NCBI RefSeq assembly: GCF_016899775.1
Contig: NZ_JACJJE010000003.1
Location: 1-64,000, forward strand
Direction: 5' to 3'
Length of the DNA stretch: 64,000 nt
Origin: Pseudoflavonifractor capillosus
GTDB taxonomy: Bacteria; Bacillota; Clostridia; Oscillospirales; Oscillospiraceae
How positions within the stretch are numbered: position 1 is the stretch's first letter; every line of letters starts with the position of its first letter. Below the pieces are notes generated by a model. That model was not told the origin of the DNA. It saw only the letters and a list, made by a program, of their open reading frames with translations, and searched no databases. Shown here one piece after another: positions 16,239-24,699 of the stretch. The position numbers were made by a program, and so were the translations under genes.

Positions 16239-16973
16239 TTACTCAGCGGTCTCGGGAGCGGCCTCAGCCTCGGCGGCGGGAGCCTCGTCCTGGCCCTGCT
16301 TGCCCTCCTGGATGGCGTTGGCCATCACGCCGGAGATCAGCTTGATGGCGCGGATGGCGTCATCGTTGCCGGGGATCACATAGTCAATCTCGTCGGGGTC
16401 GCAGTTGGTGTCCACGATGGCCACGATGGGAATGTGCAGCTTGCGGGCCTCGTTGATGGCGTTGCGCTCCTTGCGGGGATCCACCACGAACAGGGCGCCG
16501 GGGAGCTTCTTCATCTCGGTGACGCCGCCCAGGTACTTCTCCAGCTTGGCAATCTCGCCCATGTGCTTCATGACTTCCTTCTTGGGCAGCATGTCAAAGG
16601 TGCCGTCCTCCTGCATGCGCTTGAGCTGGTTCAGACGGTCCACGCGGCCGCGCATGGTCTTGAAGTTGGTGAGCATGCCGCCCAGCCAGCGGGCGTTCAC
16701 ATAGTACATGCCCACGCGGGAGGCCTCCTCCTTGATGGCCTCCTGGGCCTGCTTCTTGGTGCCCACGAAGAGGATGGTCTCGCCCTTCTCGCCCAGCTCG
16801 CGGACGAAGTTATAGGCCTCCTCCAGCTTCTTCACGGTCTTCTGCAGGTCGATGATATAGATCCCGTTGCGCTCGGTGTAGATGTAGGGCGCCATCTTGG
16901 GGTTCCAACGACGGGTCTGGTGGCCGAAGTGCACGCCGGCCTCCAGCAGCTGCTTCATAGATACGACTGCCAT
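16239..16973 (-). CDS. rpsB: 30S ribosomal protein S2
   Basis: A 244-residue S2 protein of the small ribosomal subunit. Diagnostic stretches are [19 protein letters not shown] (residues 7-25), [20 protein letters not shown] and the acidic low-complexity tail after about 225 ([16 protein letters not shown]). It is the first gene of the rpsB-tsf unit. A TTTCCTCC-type ribosome site lies just before the ATG. Confidence 0.98.
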   Translation of the reverse strand: MAVVSMKQLLEAGVHFGHQTRRWNPKMAPYIYTERNGIYIIDLQKTVKKLEEAYNFVRELGEKGETILFVGTKKQAQEAIKEEASRVGMYYVNARWLGGMLTNFKTMRGRVDRLNQLKRMQEDGTFDMLPKKEVMKHMGEIAKLEKYLGGVTEMKKLPGALFVVDPRKERNAINEARKLHIPIVAIVDTNCDPDEIDYVIPGNDDAIRAIKLISGVMANAIQEGKQGQDEAPAAEAEAAPETAE

Positions 16974-17094
16974 GTTTTGTTTCCTCCTAAAATTCAGTTT
17001 GATCTTTCTGGGCGCGTCATATTCCCCGCCAACCGGAGCGGTTCTGCCCCAGCACCGGGCGGAAAATCAGCACTCCCAGGCATAATGCCCTGGT

Positions 17095-17123
17095 AGTATA
17101 CCACAGGTTTCGGTGGATTGCAA
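17095..17123 (-). promoter_or_regulatory. Promoter of rpsB-tsf
   Basis: On the - strand TTGCAA (17118-17123), 17 bp, TATACT (17095-17100). The leader begins with a short CCAGGGCAT/ATGCCTGG hairpin (about 17076-17093) that could be the usual S2 autoregulatory site; that role is inference. Confidence 0.7.
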
Positions 17124-17178
17124 GCAGTATTTCCCAAAAAACGGCGGAATATTTACGAATTTCGAGGATGGGTCAGTC

Positions 17179-18759
17179 CTACGGCAGCTTGGAGAGCATC
17201 ACTGCCAGCTCCGCCCGGGACACCGGGGCCCCGGGCCGGAAGGTGCCGTCGGGCATGCCGGTCACCACCCCGGCGGCGTACAGCCGCAGGACGGCCTCGT
17301 AGGACCAGGCGTTACCCCCGGGGCTCAGATCCGGAAATGGATTTTTCAGCGCGGTCCCACCGAGGCCGGGCCGGACCCGGTCCAGCATGACGGCGATCTC
17401 CTGCCGGGTGACCGGTTCGTCGGGAGCATACCGGCCGCCGCCCACCCCGGCGGCCAGCCCGGCCTCATAGGCGGCCTGGACATACCCGGCGGCCCAGTGG
17501 CCCCTCAGGTCGGAGAAGGCGGAACTGGAGCCCCTGGGGCTCAGCCCCGCTAGGCGGCACAGGACCACCGCCGCCTCGCCCCGGGTGAGGGTGCGGTCGG
17601 GGCCGAAGGCGGTGGCGGACAGTCCGGTCATCTTCCCCTGGTCCGCCGCGTCAATGATGTAGGGGACCGCCCAGTGGCCCTGGCTGTCCGCAAAGGTCCA
17701 GCCGTTGAGCCACAGGGAGTAGTAGTCCCACACCCGGGTGTCCTCCTGGCCAAGGCTCCAGCTCCCCGCCCCCAGCAGGCCGTACTCCTCCACCAGGGAG
17801 AGCTGGTTTTTCTTTGAAATCTCCGACTCGTACCAGATGGTATAAGTACCGGCGGTGAGGGTCACCCCGTTGATCACCGGCTTGGGGTCGGCGGCGGTTA
17901 CGGTGATCCGGGCGTATGCGGAGCCGGAGGCGGCGTCCTGGGTCACCTGGCCCCGGTAGTTGGCAATCAGGGCCTGGATCTGGCTCTCGCTGATCCCGTG
18001 GCCCTGCATGAGGGAGCCGCTGTCGCTCCAGATGCGGCCGAAGAAGGGGAGGCCCAGCACCAGCTTGTCCGCTGGGACGTATTTGAGGGCGTACTGGATG
18101 GACTGCTCCTGAAAGGCCCGGCTGGCCACCGGGCCGGAGGGGCCCCCCTGGTAGTGCTCGTCGTAGGTCATAAGCATCAGGTAGTCGGCCGCCGCCCCCA
18201 GCCGCCGGTAGTCATAGGAGCCGTGCCAGCCCTGGGTGTAGCCGTAGGGGTTGGCAGCCACCGACACCGCCACAATTTTGTCCTCCGGCAGCTTTTGCCG
18301 CAGAAGCTCCACAAACTCCGAGTAGGCGTTCCGGTCCTGGTGGGTCACATTCTCAATGTCCACGTTCACCCCATCCAGGCCGTACTGGACCACCGCCCGG
18401 GCGATCTGCTCCGCCAGCTTTTTTCGATTGCTCAGGGCCTTCCGCCCCAGCTCCCGGTCCCAGTGGTTGCTGAGAAAGGGGACCACCTGCACCCCGCGCC
18501 GGTGCATCTGCTCCACGAAGGCGGCGGCGTCGCTCCCACCGGTGAAGTCCAGGGTGCCGTCGGAATTTAGGTTGAAGTAGTTGGGAGAGATCTCGTCCAG
18601 GGAGCCCTGGGTCCCATCCACCCGCTCCACATAGGAGGAGGGGCTGCCGAAGTAGACATAGGACATGCTAAACCGCCGGGCGGCCGCCGTGGGGGTGAGG
18701 AGGGCGGCCAGCAGCAGGGCGGTGCAGAGCAGGGAAGATAGGCGTCTTTGAACTCGCAT
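17179..18759 (-). CDS. Secreted glycoside hydrolase family 18 protein with three SLH domains
   Basis: A 526-residue exported protein. The signal peptide is MRVQRRLSSLLCTALLLAAL, cut after about TAAA. A GH18 TIM barrel follows (about 30-340) with DGVNVDIE at 129-136; its last Glu is the catalytic acid. This variant is typical of spore and cell-wall GH18 proteins such as YaaH or CotE. Three S-layer homology domains at the C-terminus (about 350-526) should anchor it to the wall polymer. The ATG at 18759 has AAGGAG 7 bp before it. Likely substrates are peptidoglycan or chitin-like glycans. Confidence 0.92.
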   Translation of the reverse strand: MRVQRRLSSLLCTALLLAALLTPTAAARRFSMSYVYFGSPSSYVERVDGTQGSLDEISPNYFNLNSDGTLDFTGGSDAAAFVEQMHRRGVQVVPFLSNHWDRELGRKALSNRKKLAEQIARAVVQYGLDGVNVDIENVTHQDRNAYSEFVELLRQKLPEDKIVAVSVAANPYGYTQGWHGSYDYRRLGAAADYLMLMTYDEHYQGGPSGPVASRAFQEQSIQYALKYVPADKLVLGLPFFGRIWSDSGSLMQGHGISESQIQALIANYRGQVTQDAASGSAYARITVTAADPKPVINGVTLTAGTYTIWYESEISKKNQLSLVEEYGLLGAGSWSLGQEDTRVWDYYSLWLNGWTFADSQGHWAVPYIIDAADQGKMTGLSATAFGPDRTLTRGEAAVVLCRLAGLSPRGSSSAFSDLRGHWAAGYVQAAYEAGLAAGVGGGRYAPDEPVTRQEIAVMLDRVRPGLGGTALKNPFPDLSPGGNAWSYEAVLRLYAAGVVTGMPDGTFRPGAPVSRAELAVMLSKLP

Positions 18760-18805
18760 GAAAAAACTCCTTAACATATTGAATAAGTAGGAATATACAC
18801 AGACC

Positions 18806-18833
18806 AGTATACGGATTTTCAAGGCGGGTGCAA
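18806..18833 (-). promoter_or_regulatory. Putative promoter of the GH18-SLH gene
   Basis: On the - strand TTGCAC (18828-18833), 16 bp, TATACT (18806-18811). Confidence 0.5.
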
Positions 18834-18965
18834 GGCAAAATGTTTTCCAGGAGTGGAGATGAGCTGGCCGGAGCGGGAAAAAGAGGCGTGGACAAGGGAA
18901 CGCCGCCTGTGGTAAAGTGGAGAAAAGAGTGCGGCCGCAGGCCGGGCGGAAGCGGGAGGTGTCCT

Positions 18966-19634
18966 ATGGAAAAACAGACTCTGGTGGAACAGACCACCCA
19001 GCGGCTTTTGGAGATGATCCAGCGGGAGGGGTACGGCCCGGGGGACAAGCTGCCCACCGAGACGGAGCTGGTCCAGCATCTGGGGGTGGGCCGGAATACC
19101 GTGCGGGAGGCCCTGCGGAGTTTGGCATCCCGAAACGTGGTGACCGTCCGCCAGGGGGCAGGCACCTTTATCTCGGAGAAGAACGGAGTGGCGGACGACC
19201 CCCTGGGCTTTGCCATGATGGAGGACCCGGAGAAGCTCACCCGGGACCTGCTCCAGATCCGGGTGATGCTGGAGCCCCCCATCGCCGCCCTGGCCGCCCA
19301 GAATCGGGGGGAGGAGGACCTGGAGCGGCTGCGGGCCCTGCTGGAGGAGATCGAGGGGCGCATCGCCCGCCGGGAGGAGTACGCCCAGCTGGACTCCCAG
19401 TTCCACGCCCAGATTGCGGTGTGCAGCCACAACGCAGTGGTGTCCAATCTGATCCCGGTGATCACCGAGGGGGTGCGGACCTTTGCACGGACGGTGGCGG
19501 AGCCGGAGTACGTCCAGACACTGGCCTCCCACCGGGCCGTCTATGAGGCCATCCGGGAGGGCCGAGCGGCGGACGCCCAGGAGGAGATGCTCTACCACCT
19601 GCTCTACAACAAAAAGCGCTACCGCCACGGGTAG
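18966..19634 (+). CDS. FadR-subfamily GntR transcriptional regulator
   Basis: A 223-residue regulator. The N-terminal winged helix (about 5-75) has the GntR hallmark PTETELVQHLGVGRNTVREA and RQGAGTFI. An all-helical FCD ligand-binding domain follows, with its metal-site residues among D and H in QLDSQFHAQI and SHRAVYEAI. GGGAGGTG precedes the ATG at 18966; the frame is open upstream but without start signals. It is directly upstream of the FAD oxidoreductase operon, whose promoter carries a perfect palindrome, so it is the probable repressor. Confidence 0.92.
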   Translation: MEKQTLVEQTTQRLLEMIQREGYGPGDKLPTETELVQHLGVGRNTVREALRSLASRNVVTVRQGAGTFISEKNGVADDPLGFAMMEDPEKLTRDLLQIRVMLEPPIAALAAQNRGEEDLERLRALLEEIEGRIARREEYAQLDSQFHAQIAVCSHNAVVSNLIPVITEGVRTFARTVAEPEYVQTLASHRAVYEAIREGRAADAQEEMLYHLLYNKKRYRHG

Positions 19635-19652
19635 CGGAAACAGGGAAGATTT

Positions 19653-19683
19653 ATGGGAGGAATTTTGCGAAAATTCCTCCCAT
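19653..19683 (+). terminator. Hairpin after the FadR-type gene
   Basis: A 14-bp perfect stem (19653-19666 with 19670-19683) with a 3-nt loop; the T-run after it is weak, so termination may be partial. Confidence 0.55.
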
Positions 19684-19688
19684 CCTTC

Positions 19689-19717
19689 TTGACACCACGG
19701 GATCAATGTGGTATATA
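19689..19717 (+). promoter_or_regulatory. Promoter of the FAD oxidoreductase operon
   Basis: Exact TTGACA (19689-19694), 17 bp, TATATA (19712-19717). The -10 box abuts the palindrome. Confidence 0.85.
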
Positions 19718-19751
19718 AGGTCTTAAATTCATAGGATGAATTTAAGACCTT
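19717..19751. promoter_or_regulatory. Perfect 35-bp palindromic operator
   Basis: AAGGTCTTAAATTCAT (19717-19732) and its exact inverse (19736-19751) are separated by AGG. It begins at the last base of the -10 box, covers the transcription start and ends against the AGGAGGG ribosome site. A bound repressor would block initiation; as RNA it could also fold over the ribosome site. The FadR-type regulator upstream is the likeliest binder. Confidence 0.75.
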
Positions 19752-19763
19752 AGGAGGGTGGAT

Positions 19764-21227
19764 ATGGAGCAGCTATATGATGTGCTGATCATTGGCGGCG
19801 GCGTGGTGGGCAGCGCCATTGCCCGGGAAATGAGCCGGTACCGCCTGAAAATCGGCGTACTGGAGAAAAATCTGGACGTGTGCTATGAGACCAGCGGGCG
19901 GAACTCCGGGGTGGTCCACGGGGGCTTCGCCTACGACACCGGCTCTTTGAAGGCCAGGCTGTGTGTGGAGGGCAACCAACTCATGGGACAACTGACCCAG
20001 GAGCTGGACGTGACCTTCCAGCGCTGCGGCAAGGTGCTGGTGGGCAACACAGAGGAGGACCTGGAGAACCTGCGGCGCACCATCGCCCAGGGGGAGGCCA
20101 ACGGAGTGCAGGGCCTGCGTCTGGTGGACGAGGCGGAGCTTCACCAGCTGGTGCCGGCGGTGGTAGGGAAGTTTGCCATGTTCTCCCCCAACAGCGGCAT
20201 TGTGGACCCCTTCGGACTGACCATCGCCTTGGCGGAGAACGCTCACCACAACGGGGTGGACTACCACTTCGGCTGTGAGGTCACCGGCCTGCGCCGGGAC
20301 GGGGACGGGAACTGGCGTGTCTCCACCGCCAGAGGGGAGTTTGCATCCCGCTGGGTGGTGAACAGCGCCGGACTGGGCTGCGGGGCAATTTCGGAGCTGC
20401 TGGGCATCCGCGGCTACCATGTGGTGGGGTCCAAGGGGGACTACATCATCCTGGACAAGCGGGTGGGCCATCTGCTGCCCATGCCCGTGTACCCGGTGCC
20501 CAGCAACACCTATATGGGCATCCACGTGACCAATACGGTGGACGGAAACGTGATTGTGGGCCCCAACGCGGAGCTCACAGACAACTTTACATACTACGGT
20601 GTGCCCCGGAAGAACATGGACTACCTGGCCCAGAGCGCCTCTCAGCTCTGGCCCCACATCCACAAGGGGGACTACATCCGCAACTACTCCGGTATCCTGC
20701 CCAAGTGGGTGGATGAGAACGGGGTGATTCAGGATTTCAAAATCGAGATCCGGGACGACCTAGCCCCCAACGCCATCAATCTGGTGGGCATCGAGTCCCC
20801 CGGCCTCACCGCCTGCGTGCCCATCGCCCGGTACGCTATCGCCCTGATGGGGGAGCGGGAGAAGCTGGAGCCCAACCCGGACTTTGACCCGGTGCGGAAG
20901 GGCATCCGCCGCTTCGCGGACATGTCCCAGGCGGAGCGGGAGGCGGCCATCCGGGAGAACCCGGACTACGGGGAGCTGGTGTGCCGGTGCGAGAAGGTAA
21001 CCCGGGCGGAGCTGCTCCAGGCCATCCACAACCCTCTGGGGGTGAGCACCATGGTGGGCATCAAGTACCGCACTCGGTCCATGATGGGCCGGTGCCAGGG
21101 GGGGTATTGCCAGATGCGGCTGGCCCGGATGCTGGAGGAGGAGCTGGGCAGGAAGGAGACCGAGATCCTCTACGCCCGGGAGGGCTCCCAGATGTTTTAC
21201 GGAAAAGTGCGGGAGGAGGCGGAGTGA
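19764..21227 (+). CDS. GlpA-like FAD-dependent oxidoreductase with C-terminal [2Fe-2S] domain
   Basis: A 487-residue flavoprotein. The FAD fold opens with VLIIGGGVVGSAIA (about 6-19) and continues through a DAO-type domain (GRNSGVVHGG, NSAGLGCGAISELLGI). The C-terminal 90 residues hold a BFD-like iron-sulfur motif: VCRCEKV near 408, then GRCQGGYC. This layout is that of GlpA and related 2-hydroxyacid oxidases. The ATG at 19764 sits 6 bp after AGGAGGG. It is the first gene of a three-gene operon with a GlpB-like and a DUF1667 protein, as in clostridial glycerol-3-phosphate loci, but no glpK or glpF is nearby, so the substrate is open. Confidence 0.88.
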   Translation: MEQLYDVLIIGGGVVGSAIAREMSRYRLKIGVLEKNLDVCYETSGRNSGVVHGGFAYDTGSLKARLCVEGNQLMGQLTQELDVTFQRCGKVLVGNTEEDLENLRRTIAQGEANGVQGLRLVDEAELHQLVPAVVGKFAMFSPNSGIVDPFGLTIALAENAHHNGVDYHFGCEVTGLRRDGDGNWRVSTARGEFASRWVVNSAGLGCGAISELLGIRGYHVVGSKGDYIILDKRVGHLLPMPVYPVPSNTYMGIHVTNTVDGNVIVGPNAELTDNFTYYGVPRKNMDYLAQSASQLWPHIHKGDYIRNYSGILPKWVDENGVIQDFKIEIRDDLAPNAINLVGIESPGLTACVPIARYAIALMGEREKLEPNPDFDPVRKGIRRFADMSQAEREAAIRENPDYGELVCRCEKVTRAELLQAIHNPLGVSTMVGIKYRTRSMMGRCQGGYCQMRLARMLEEELGRKETEILYAREGSQMFYGKVREEAE

Positions 21228-22492
21228 TGGAAGCGAATATCGTGCAGGAACTGGCTCTGGAGCCTGTGGATGTGGTAGTGGTGGGCGGCGGCCCCGCCGG
21301 CCTGGCCGCCGCGGTGGAGCTCCACAAGAAGGGGATCACCCGCGTGGTGGTGCTGGAGCGGGAGAAGCAGCTGGGGGGCATTCTGCGCCAGTGCATCCAC
21401 GACGGCTTCGGCCTCACCCGGTTTCAAACCACCCTCAGCGGGCCGGAGTACGCCCAGCGCTTCATCCGGGAGGCGGAGGAACTGGGGGTCCGGTGCATCA
21501 CCAACGCCTCGGTGGTGGAGATCACCCCGGACAAGGTGGTCACCGCCGCCACCCGGGCGGGACTGCGCCGGTGGAAGGCAAAGGCGGTGGTGCTGTCCAT
21601 GGGCTGCCGGGAGCGCACCCGGGGGGCTCTGGGCATCCCCGGCGAGCGGCCGGCGGGGGTGTTCACCGCCGGCGTGGCCCAGGCCTACATCAATCTCTAT
21701 AACCGCATGCCCGCCAAAGAGGTGGTCATCCTGGGCTCCGGAGACATCGGCATGATTATGGCCCGGCGGCTCACCTTGGAGGGGGCCCATGTCCACGGGG
21801 TGTTTGAGGTGCAGCCCTACCCCAGCGGCCTGCCCCGGAACATCCGGCAGTGCCTGGAGGACTACGACATCCCCCTGTATCTGAGCCACACGGTCACCGA
21901 CATCCACGGGGGCAGCCGCCTGACGGGGGTCACCGTCTCCCAGGTGGACGAGAAGGGGACCCCCATCCCCGGCACAGAGCGGGAGTATCCCTGCGACACC
22001 CTAATTTTGTCGGTGGGGCTCCTGCCGGAAAATGAATTGTCCCAGGAGGCCGGAGTGGTGCTGGACGGCCGTACCCGGGGGGCGGTGGTGGATGAGCACT
22101 ACCAGACCAGTGTGGCGGGGATCTTTGCCGCCGGCAACGTGCTCCATGTCCACGACCTGGTGGACTTCGTCTCTCTGGAGGCGGAGCGGCTGGCGGACTG
22201 GACCGCCCGCTATGTGCGGGAGGGGACATTGTCTCTGTGTCCTCTGGATGTTCAGGCCGGGAACGGCGTGGGCCACACGATCCCACAGAAAATCAGCGGG
22301 ACGGAGGACGTGCGCCTGTCCCTGCGGGTGCGCGCCCCCTTCCGGGACGGGAGCATCGTGGTACGGCAGAACGGCCGGGAGGTGGTCCGAAAGCCTATGA
22401 AAAAGGCCCTCCCCGCCGAGATGATCTGGCTGGAGATTCCGGCGGACCGGCTGGACCGGCAGGGCGATTTGGAGGTGTGTGCGGAATGGTGA
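21227..22492 (+). CDS. NAD(P)/FAD-dependent oxidoreductase (GlpB-like partner)
   Basis: A 421-residue pyridine-nucleotide-disulfide-type flavoprotein. The FAD site is VVVVGGGPAGLAAAVEL (about 17-33). A second dinucleotide site is VVILGSGDIGMIMARRL (about 165-181). A late GIFAAGNVLHVHDLVD segment is the flavin-contact motif near the C-terminus. Its ATG overlaps the stop of the first gene (TGATG), so translation is coupled. It most likely passes electrons between the GlpA-like subunit and an electron carrier. This pairing is known for anaerobic glycerol-3-phosphate dehydrogenases and for some opine and amino-acid dehydrogenases. Confidence 0.85.
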   Translation: MEANIVQELALEPVDVVVVGGGPAGLAAAVELHKKGITRVVVLEREKQLGGILRQCIHDGFGLTRFQTTLSGPEYAQRFIREAEELGVRCITNASVVEITPDKVVTAATRAGLRRWKAKAVVLSMGCRERTRGALGIPGERPAGVFTAGVAQAYINLYNRMPAKEVVILGSGDIGMIMARRLTLEGAHVHGVFEVQPYPSGLPRNIRQCLEDYDIPLYLSHTVTDIHGGSRLTGVTVSQVDEKGTPIPGTEREYPCDTLILSVGLLPENELSQEAGVVLDGRTRGAVVDEHYQTSVAGIFAAGNVLHVHDLVDFVSLEAERLADWTARYVREGTLSLCPLDVQAGNGVGHTIPQKISGTEDVRLSLRVRAPFRDGSIVVRQNGREVVRKPMKKALPAEMIWLEIPADRLDRQGDLEVCAEW

Positions 22493-22872
22493 AGGAGTTT
22501 ACTTGCATTGTGTGCCCCAATGGGTGTACTATTACAGCAGAGGCGGAGGCCAGAGGGGACGGCACCTATGCCGTCCGCTCGGTCCAGGGGGCGGCCTGTC
22601 CCCGGGGGACGGCCTACGTGGAGCAGGAGCTCACCGACCCCCGGCGGACCATCGCCACTTCGGTGCCGGTGAAGGGGGGCGAGCTCCCTCTGGCCAGCGT
22701 GCGCCTCACCGCTCCCATCCCCAAGGGGGAGATCTTTGCGGCCATGGAGGCCATTAAGGGCTGCGTGCTCACCGCCCCGGTGGAGGCCGGGACGGTGGTG
22801 ATCTCCCGTCTGCTGGGATATGAGGCGGACGTGATTGTGACCAAATCGGTGGGGGAGAAGGGGCGCGCTTAG
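22486..22872 (+). CDS. DUF1667 protein, small subunit of the FAD oxidoreductase
   Basis: A 128-residue protein of the DUF1667 family. CIVCPNGCTI near the N-terminus and a later conserved Cys (GAACPRGTAYV) suggest an iron-sulfur or other metal site. It overlaps the preceding gene by 7 bp. DUF1667 genes regularly follow GlpA/GlpB-like pairs in clostridia, so this is probably the third subunit, possibly an electron-transfer or membrane-docking piece. The exact role is unknown. Confidence 0.88.
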   Translation: MVKEFTCIVCPNGCTITAEAEARGDGTYAVRSVQGAACPRGTAYVEQELTDPRRTIATSVPVKGGELPLASVRLTAPIPKGEIFAAMEAIKGCVLTAPVEAGTVVISRLLGYEADVIVTKSVGEKGRA

Positions 22873-22921
22873 GCCCGTCCGGGGCCCCCGGAGGCCGAAA
22901 ACCGACCAGTGAGGTGACCCC

Positions 22922-23569
22922 ATGACGGAGTATTACATCCCCACCCAGGCCAGTGAGACGGAATTTGTGGAGAAACGCTCCCGATTCATCGGCCACGTGT
23001 GGCGGGTGGACAGCGAGGAGGAGGCGCGCGCCCGCATTGAGGAGATGAAGAAGCGCTACTACGACGCCCGGCACAACTGCTGGTGCTACCTGATCAAGGA
23101 CGGCCCGGTGCGCTACTCCGACGACGGAGAGCCCCAGGGTACGGCGGGGCAGCCCATGCTCAACGTGTTTCAGCGGGAGGGCGTGGTCAATGTGGTGTGC
23201 GTGGTCACCCGCTACTTCGGCGGCATCCTGCTGGGGGCGGGCGGCCTGGTCCGGGCCTATACCCAGAGCGCCAAGGACGCCCTGGACGCGGCGGGGATCT
23301 CGGTGGTCCGCCGGTGGGTGGAGATTCTGCTGCCCTGCTCCTACGCCCAGTACGAGCGGGTGAAGCTGGAGACCGAGGGCTTCGGCGGCGTCATCGCCGA
23401 GGCGGACTACGGGGCGGACATCGCCCTCACCGTCCTGCTGCCCGAGGAGCGCTGGGAGGACTACCTGGCCCACATGCTGGACATCACCGCCGGGACCGTG
23501 GAGGGCATGGTCTGCGGCGAGCGGTTTCAGGACGTGCCCTGGCGGGCGCCCATAGAGAAGGAGGAGTGA
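22922..23569 (+). CDS. YigZ/IMPACT family protein
   Basis: A 215-residue protein. The UPF0029/IMPACT N-terminal domain is clear from KRSRFIGHVWRV, DDGEPQGTAGQPML and the VVTRYFGGILLGAGGLVRAY signature. A ferredoxin-like DUF1949 domain follows (about 135-205). The family binds ribosomes or nucleic acids in some members, but the bacterial function is not settled. Start set by GAGGTGA before the ATG. It is probably co-transcribed with the next gene, 2 bp away. Confidence 0.92.
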   Translation: MTEYYIPTQASETEFVEKRSRFIGHVWRVDSEEEARARIEEMKKRYYDARHNCWCYLIKDGPVRYSDDGEPQGTAGQPMLNVFQREGVVNVVCVVTRYFGGILLGAGGLVRAYTQSAKDALDAAGISVVRRWVEILLPCSYAQYERVKLETEGFGGVIAEADYGADIALTVLLPEERWEDYLAHMLDITAGTVEGMVCGERFQDVPWRAPIEKEE

Positions 23570-23571
23570 CC

Positions 23572-24015
23572 ATGGAAGGGACTGCGGTAAACACTCTGTT
23601 GGCCTGTATGGAGAACTACAACGAGGCGGTGAAAAAGATGACCGCCAAGCTGCGTCCGGGGGACGGACTGCTGGGCTTTGGCCGGGACCCCAAGCGGGAT
23701 CCCTGCCACATGGAGTTTTATGAGGCCGTGGGGGAGGCGGTGGGCCGGATGGTCCAGGAGGGCCTCACCCCGGCGGAGGCGGAAGAGACCGTACGGTTTT
23801 TGGTCACCCTGGCTCAGGAGGAGCGGTATTTTGACCTGACCCAGCCCATGCGGGAGGCCGTCCAGGGCCACGCCCGAACCTTGGTCCCCCTCCTGGAGCC
23901 GGAGACGGCCCGGGAACTGGCCGCCTGGTACAATAAAACGTATCCCCGCCGCCGCCGTCTGCCGGTGCAGAACCAGCTGCTCAAGGAGCTGGAGCGGCGG
24001 GCCAATGGAAAATAG
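23572..24015 (+). CDS. Conserved hypothetical protein, helical, 147 residues
   Basis: No family recognised. The product is predicted mainly helical and soluble, with a basic stretch YPRRRRLPVQ near residue 122. AAGGAGGAG precedes the ATG, which lies 2 bp after the yigZ stop, so it belongs to that transcript. Codon use matches its neighbours. Confidence 0.7.
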   Translation: MEGTAVNTLLACMENYNEAVKKMTAKLRPGDGLLGFGRDPKRDPCHMEFYEAVGEAVGRMVQEGLTPAEAEETVRFLVTLAQEERYFDLTQPMREAVQGHARTLVPLLEPETARELAAWYNKTYPRRRRLPVQNQLLKELERRANGK

Positions 24016-24030
24016 GAATAGAACCGCTTG

Positions 24031-24310
24031 AGGGCCGGAGCTGGTATTAGCTCCGGCCCTCAGATTGTCAAAAAACCGCTGTAGAGATGAATCTGATCAA
24101 ATTGGGGCGGGGGAGCTCGAGGGGGCAGCCGCCCGCCTCGAATGGGATCAAATGCCCCGGAAGCCTTGCTGTGCAAGGATTCCGGCAAGCGAAGCGCGGA
24201 CTTTTGCGCCGCAGTGCGGCGCAAAAGTAACGGCATTTTTCAGGCTGTCGAAAAAGTCCAGGGACTTTTTCGACAGCCTGAGGGCCGGAGCTGGCATCAG
24301 CTCCGGCCCT
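24031..24310. mobile_element. 220-bp MITE-like element between duplicated terminator hairpins (copy C)
   Basis: The hairpin AGGGCCGGAGCT...AGCTCCGGCCCT occurs at 24031-24060 and 24281-24310, 28 of 30 bases alike, differing only in the loop. The 220-bp insert (24061-24280) starts CAGATTGTCAAAAAA and ends TTTTTCGACAGCCTG. Reverse-complemented it aligns along its length with the element at 7089-7309, including the internal hairpin of the CAGGCTGTCG end and the segment CCCCCTCGAGCTCCCCCGCC. Only the second hairpin keeps a T-run. Confidence 0.8.
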
Positions 24311-24336
24311 TTTTGCATCTGCCGGCGGATTTGTCC

Positions 24337-24365
24337 TTGACAGAGGTGGGGCATAAAAGTATAAT
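24337..24365 (+). promoter_or_regulatory. Consensus promoter of the AbrB-type gene, with direct repeat
   Basis: Exact TTGACA (24337-24342), exactly 17 bp, exact TATAAT (24360-24365). Directly after it AGTAATAC occurs twice in tandem, a possible autoregulatory site. Confidence 0.88.
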
Positions 24366-24401
24366 TAGTAATACAAGTAATACCGTGGAGGAGAGCAAAA
24401 G

Positions 24402-24695
24402 ATGGAGGCCGGAAAATACATGAGCTCCGTGAAGGTGGGACCCAAGGGACAGATCGTCATTCCCAAGGAGGTGCGGGAGATGTTCCAGATTCAGCCGGGG
24501 GACACCATGCTGATTTTGGCCGACGCCCAGCGGGGCATCGCCCTGGAGCGCTACCAGGTGTTTGAGCAGATCGCCGACGCCATCTTTGCCGAACGGGCCA
24601 AGGAGTTCTACCCCGAGCACAGCGAGTCGGACTCCCGGGCCTTTGCCCAGGCCATCCGGGAGCTGAAGGATCCGAAGAACACGGAGGAGGGGTGA
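24402..24695 (+). CDS. AbrB/MazE/SpoVT-type DNA-binding protein
   Basis: A 97-residue protein. The swapped-hairpin domain is clear in residues 7-50 (VKVGPKGQIVIPKEVREMF, then IQPGDTMLIL). The remaining helical tail is variable in this family and may serve oligomerisation. GGAGGAG lies 9 bp before the ATG. It is followed after 4 bp by a glycosyltransferase, so it probably regulates that operon and itself. No MazF toxin gene is present, which argues against an antitoxin role. Confidence 0.88.
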   Translation: MEAGKYMSSVKVGPKGQIVIPKEVREMFQIQPGDTMLILADAQRGIALERYQVFEQIADAIFAERAKEFYPEHSESDSRAFAQAIRELKDPKNTEEG

Positions 24696-24699
24696 GGCC

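Noticed and set aside
24402-24695. AbrB-type protein as antitoxin of a toxin-antitoxin pair
   Set aside because: No MazF/PemK or PIN-type toxin follows; the next gene is a 401-residue glycosyltransferase.
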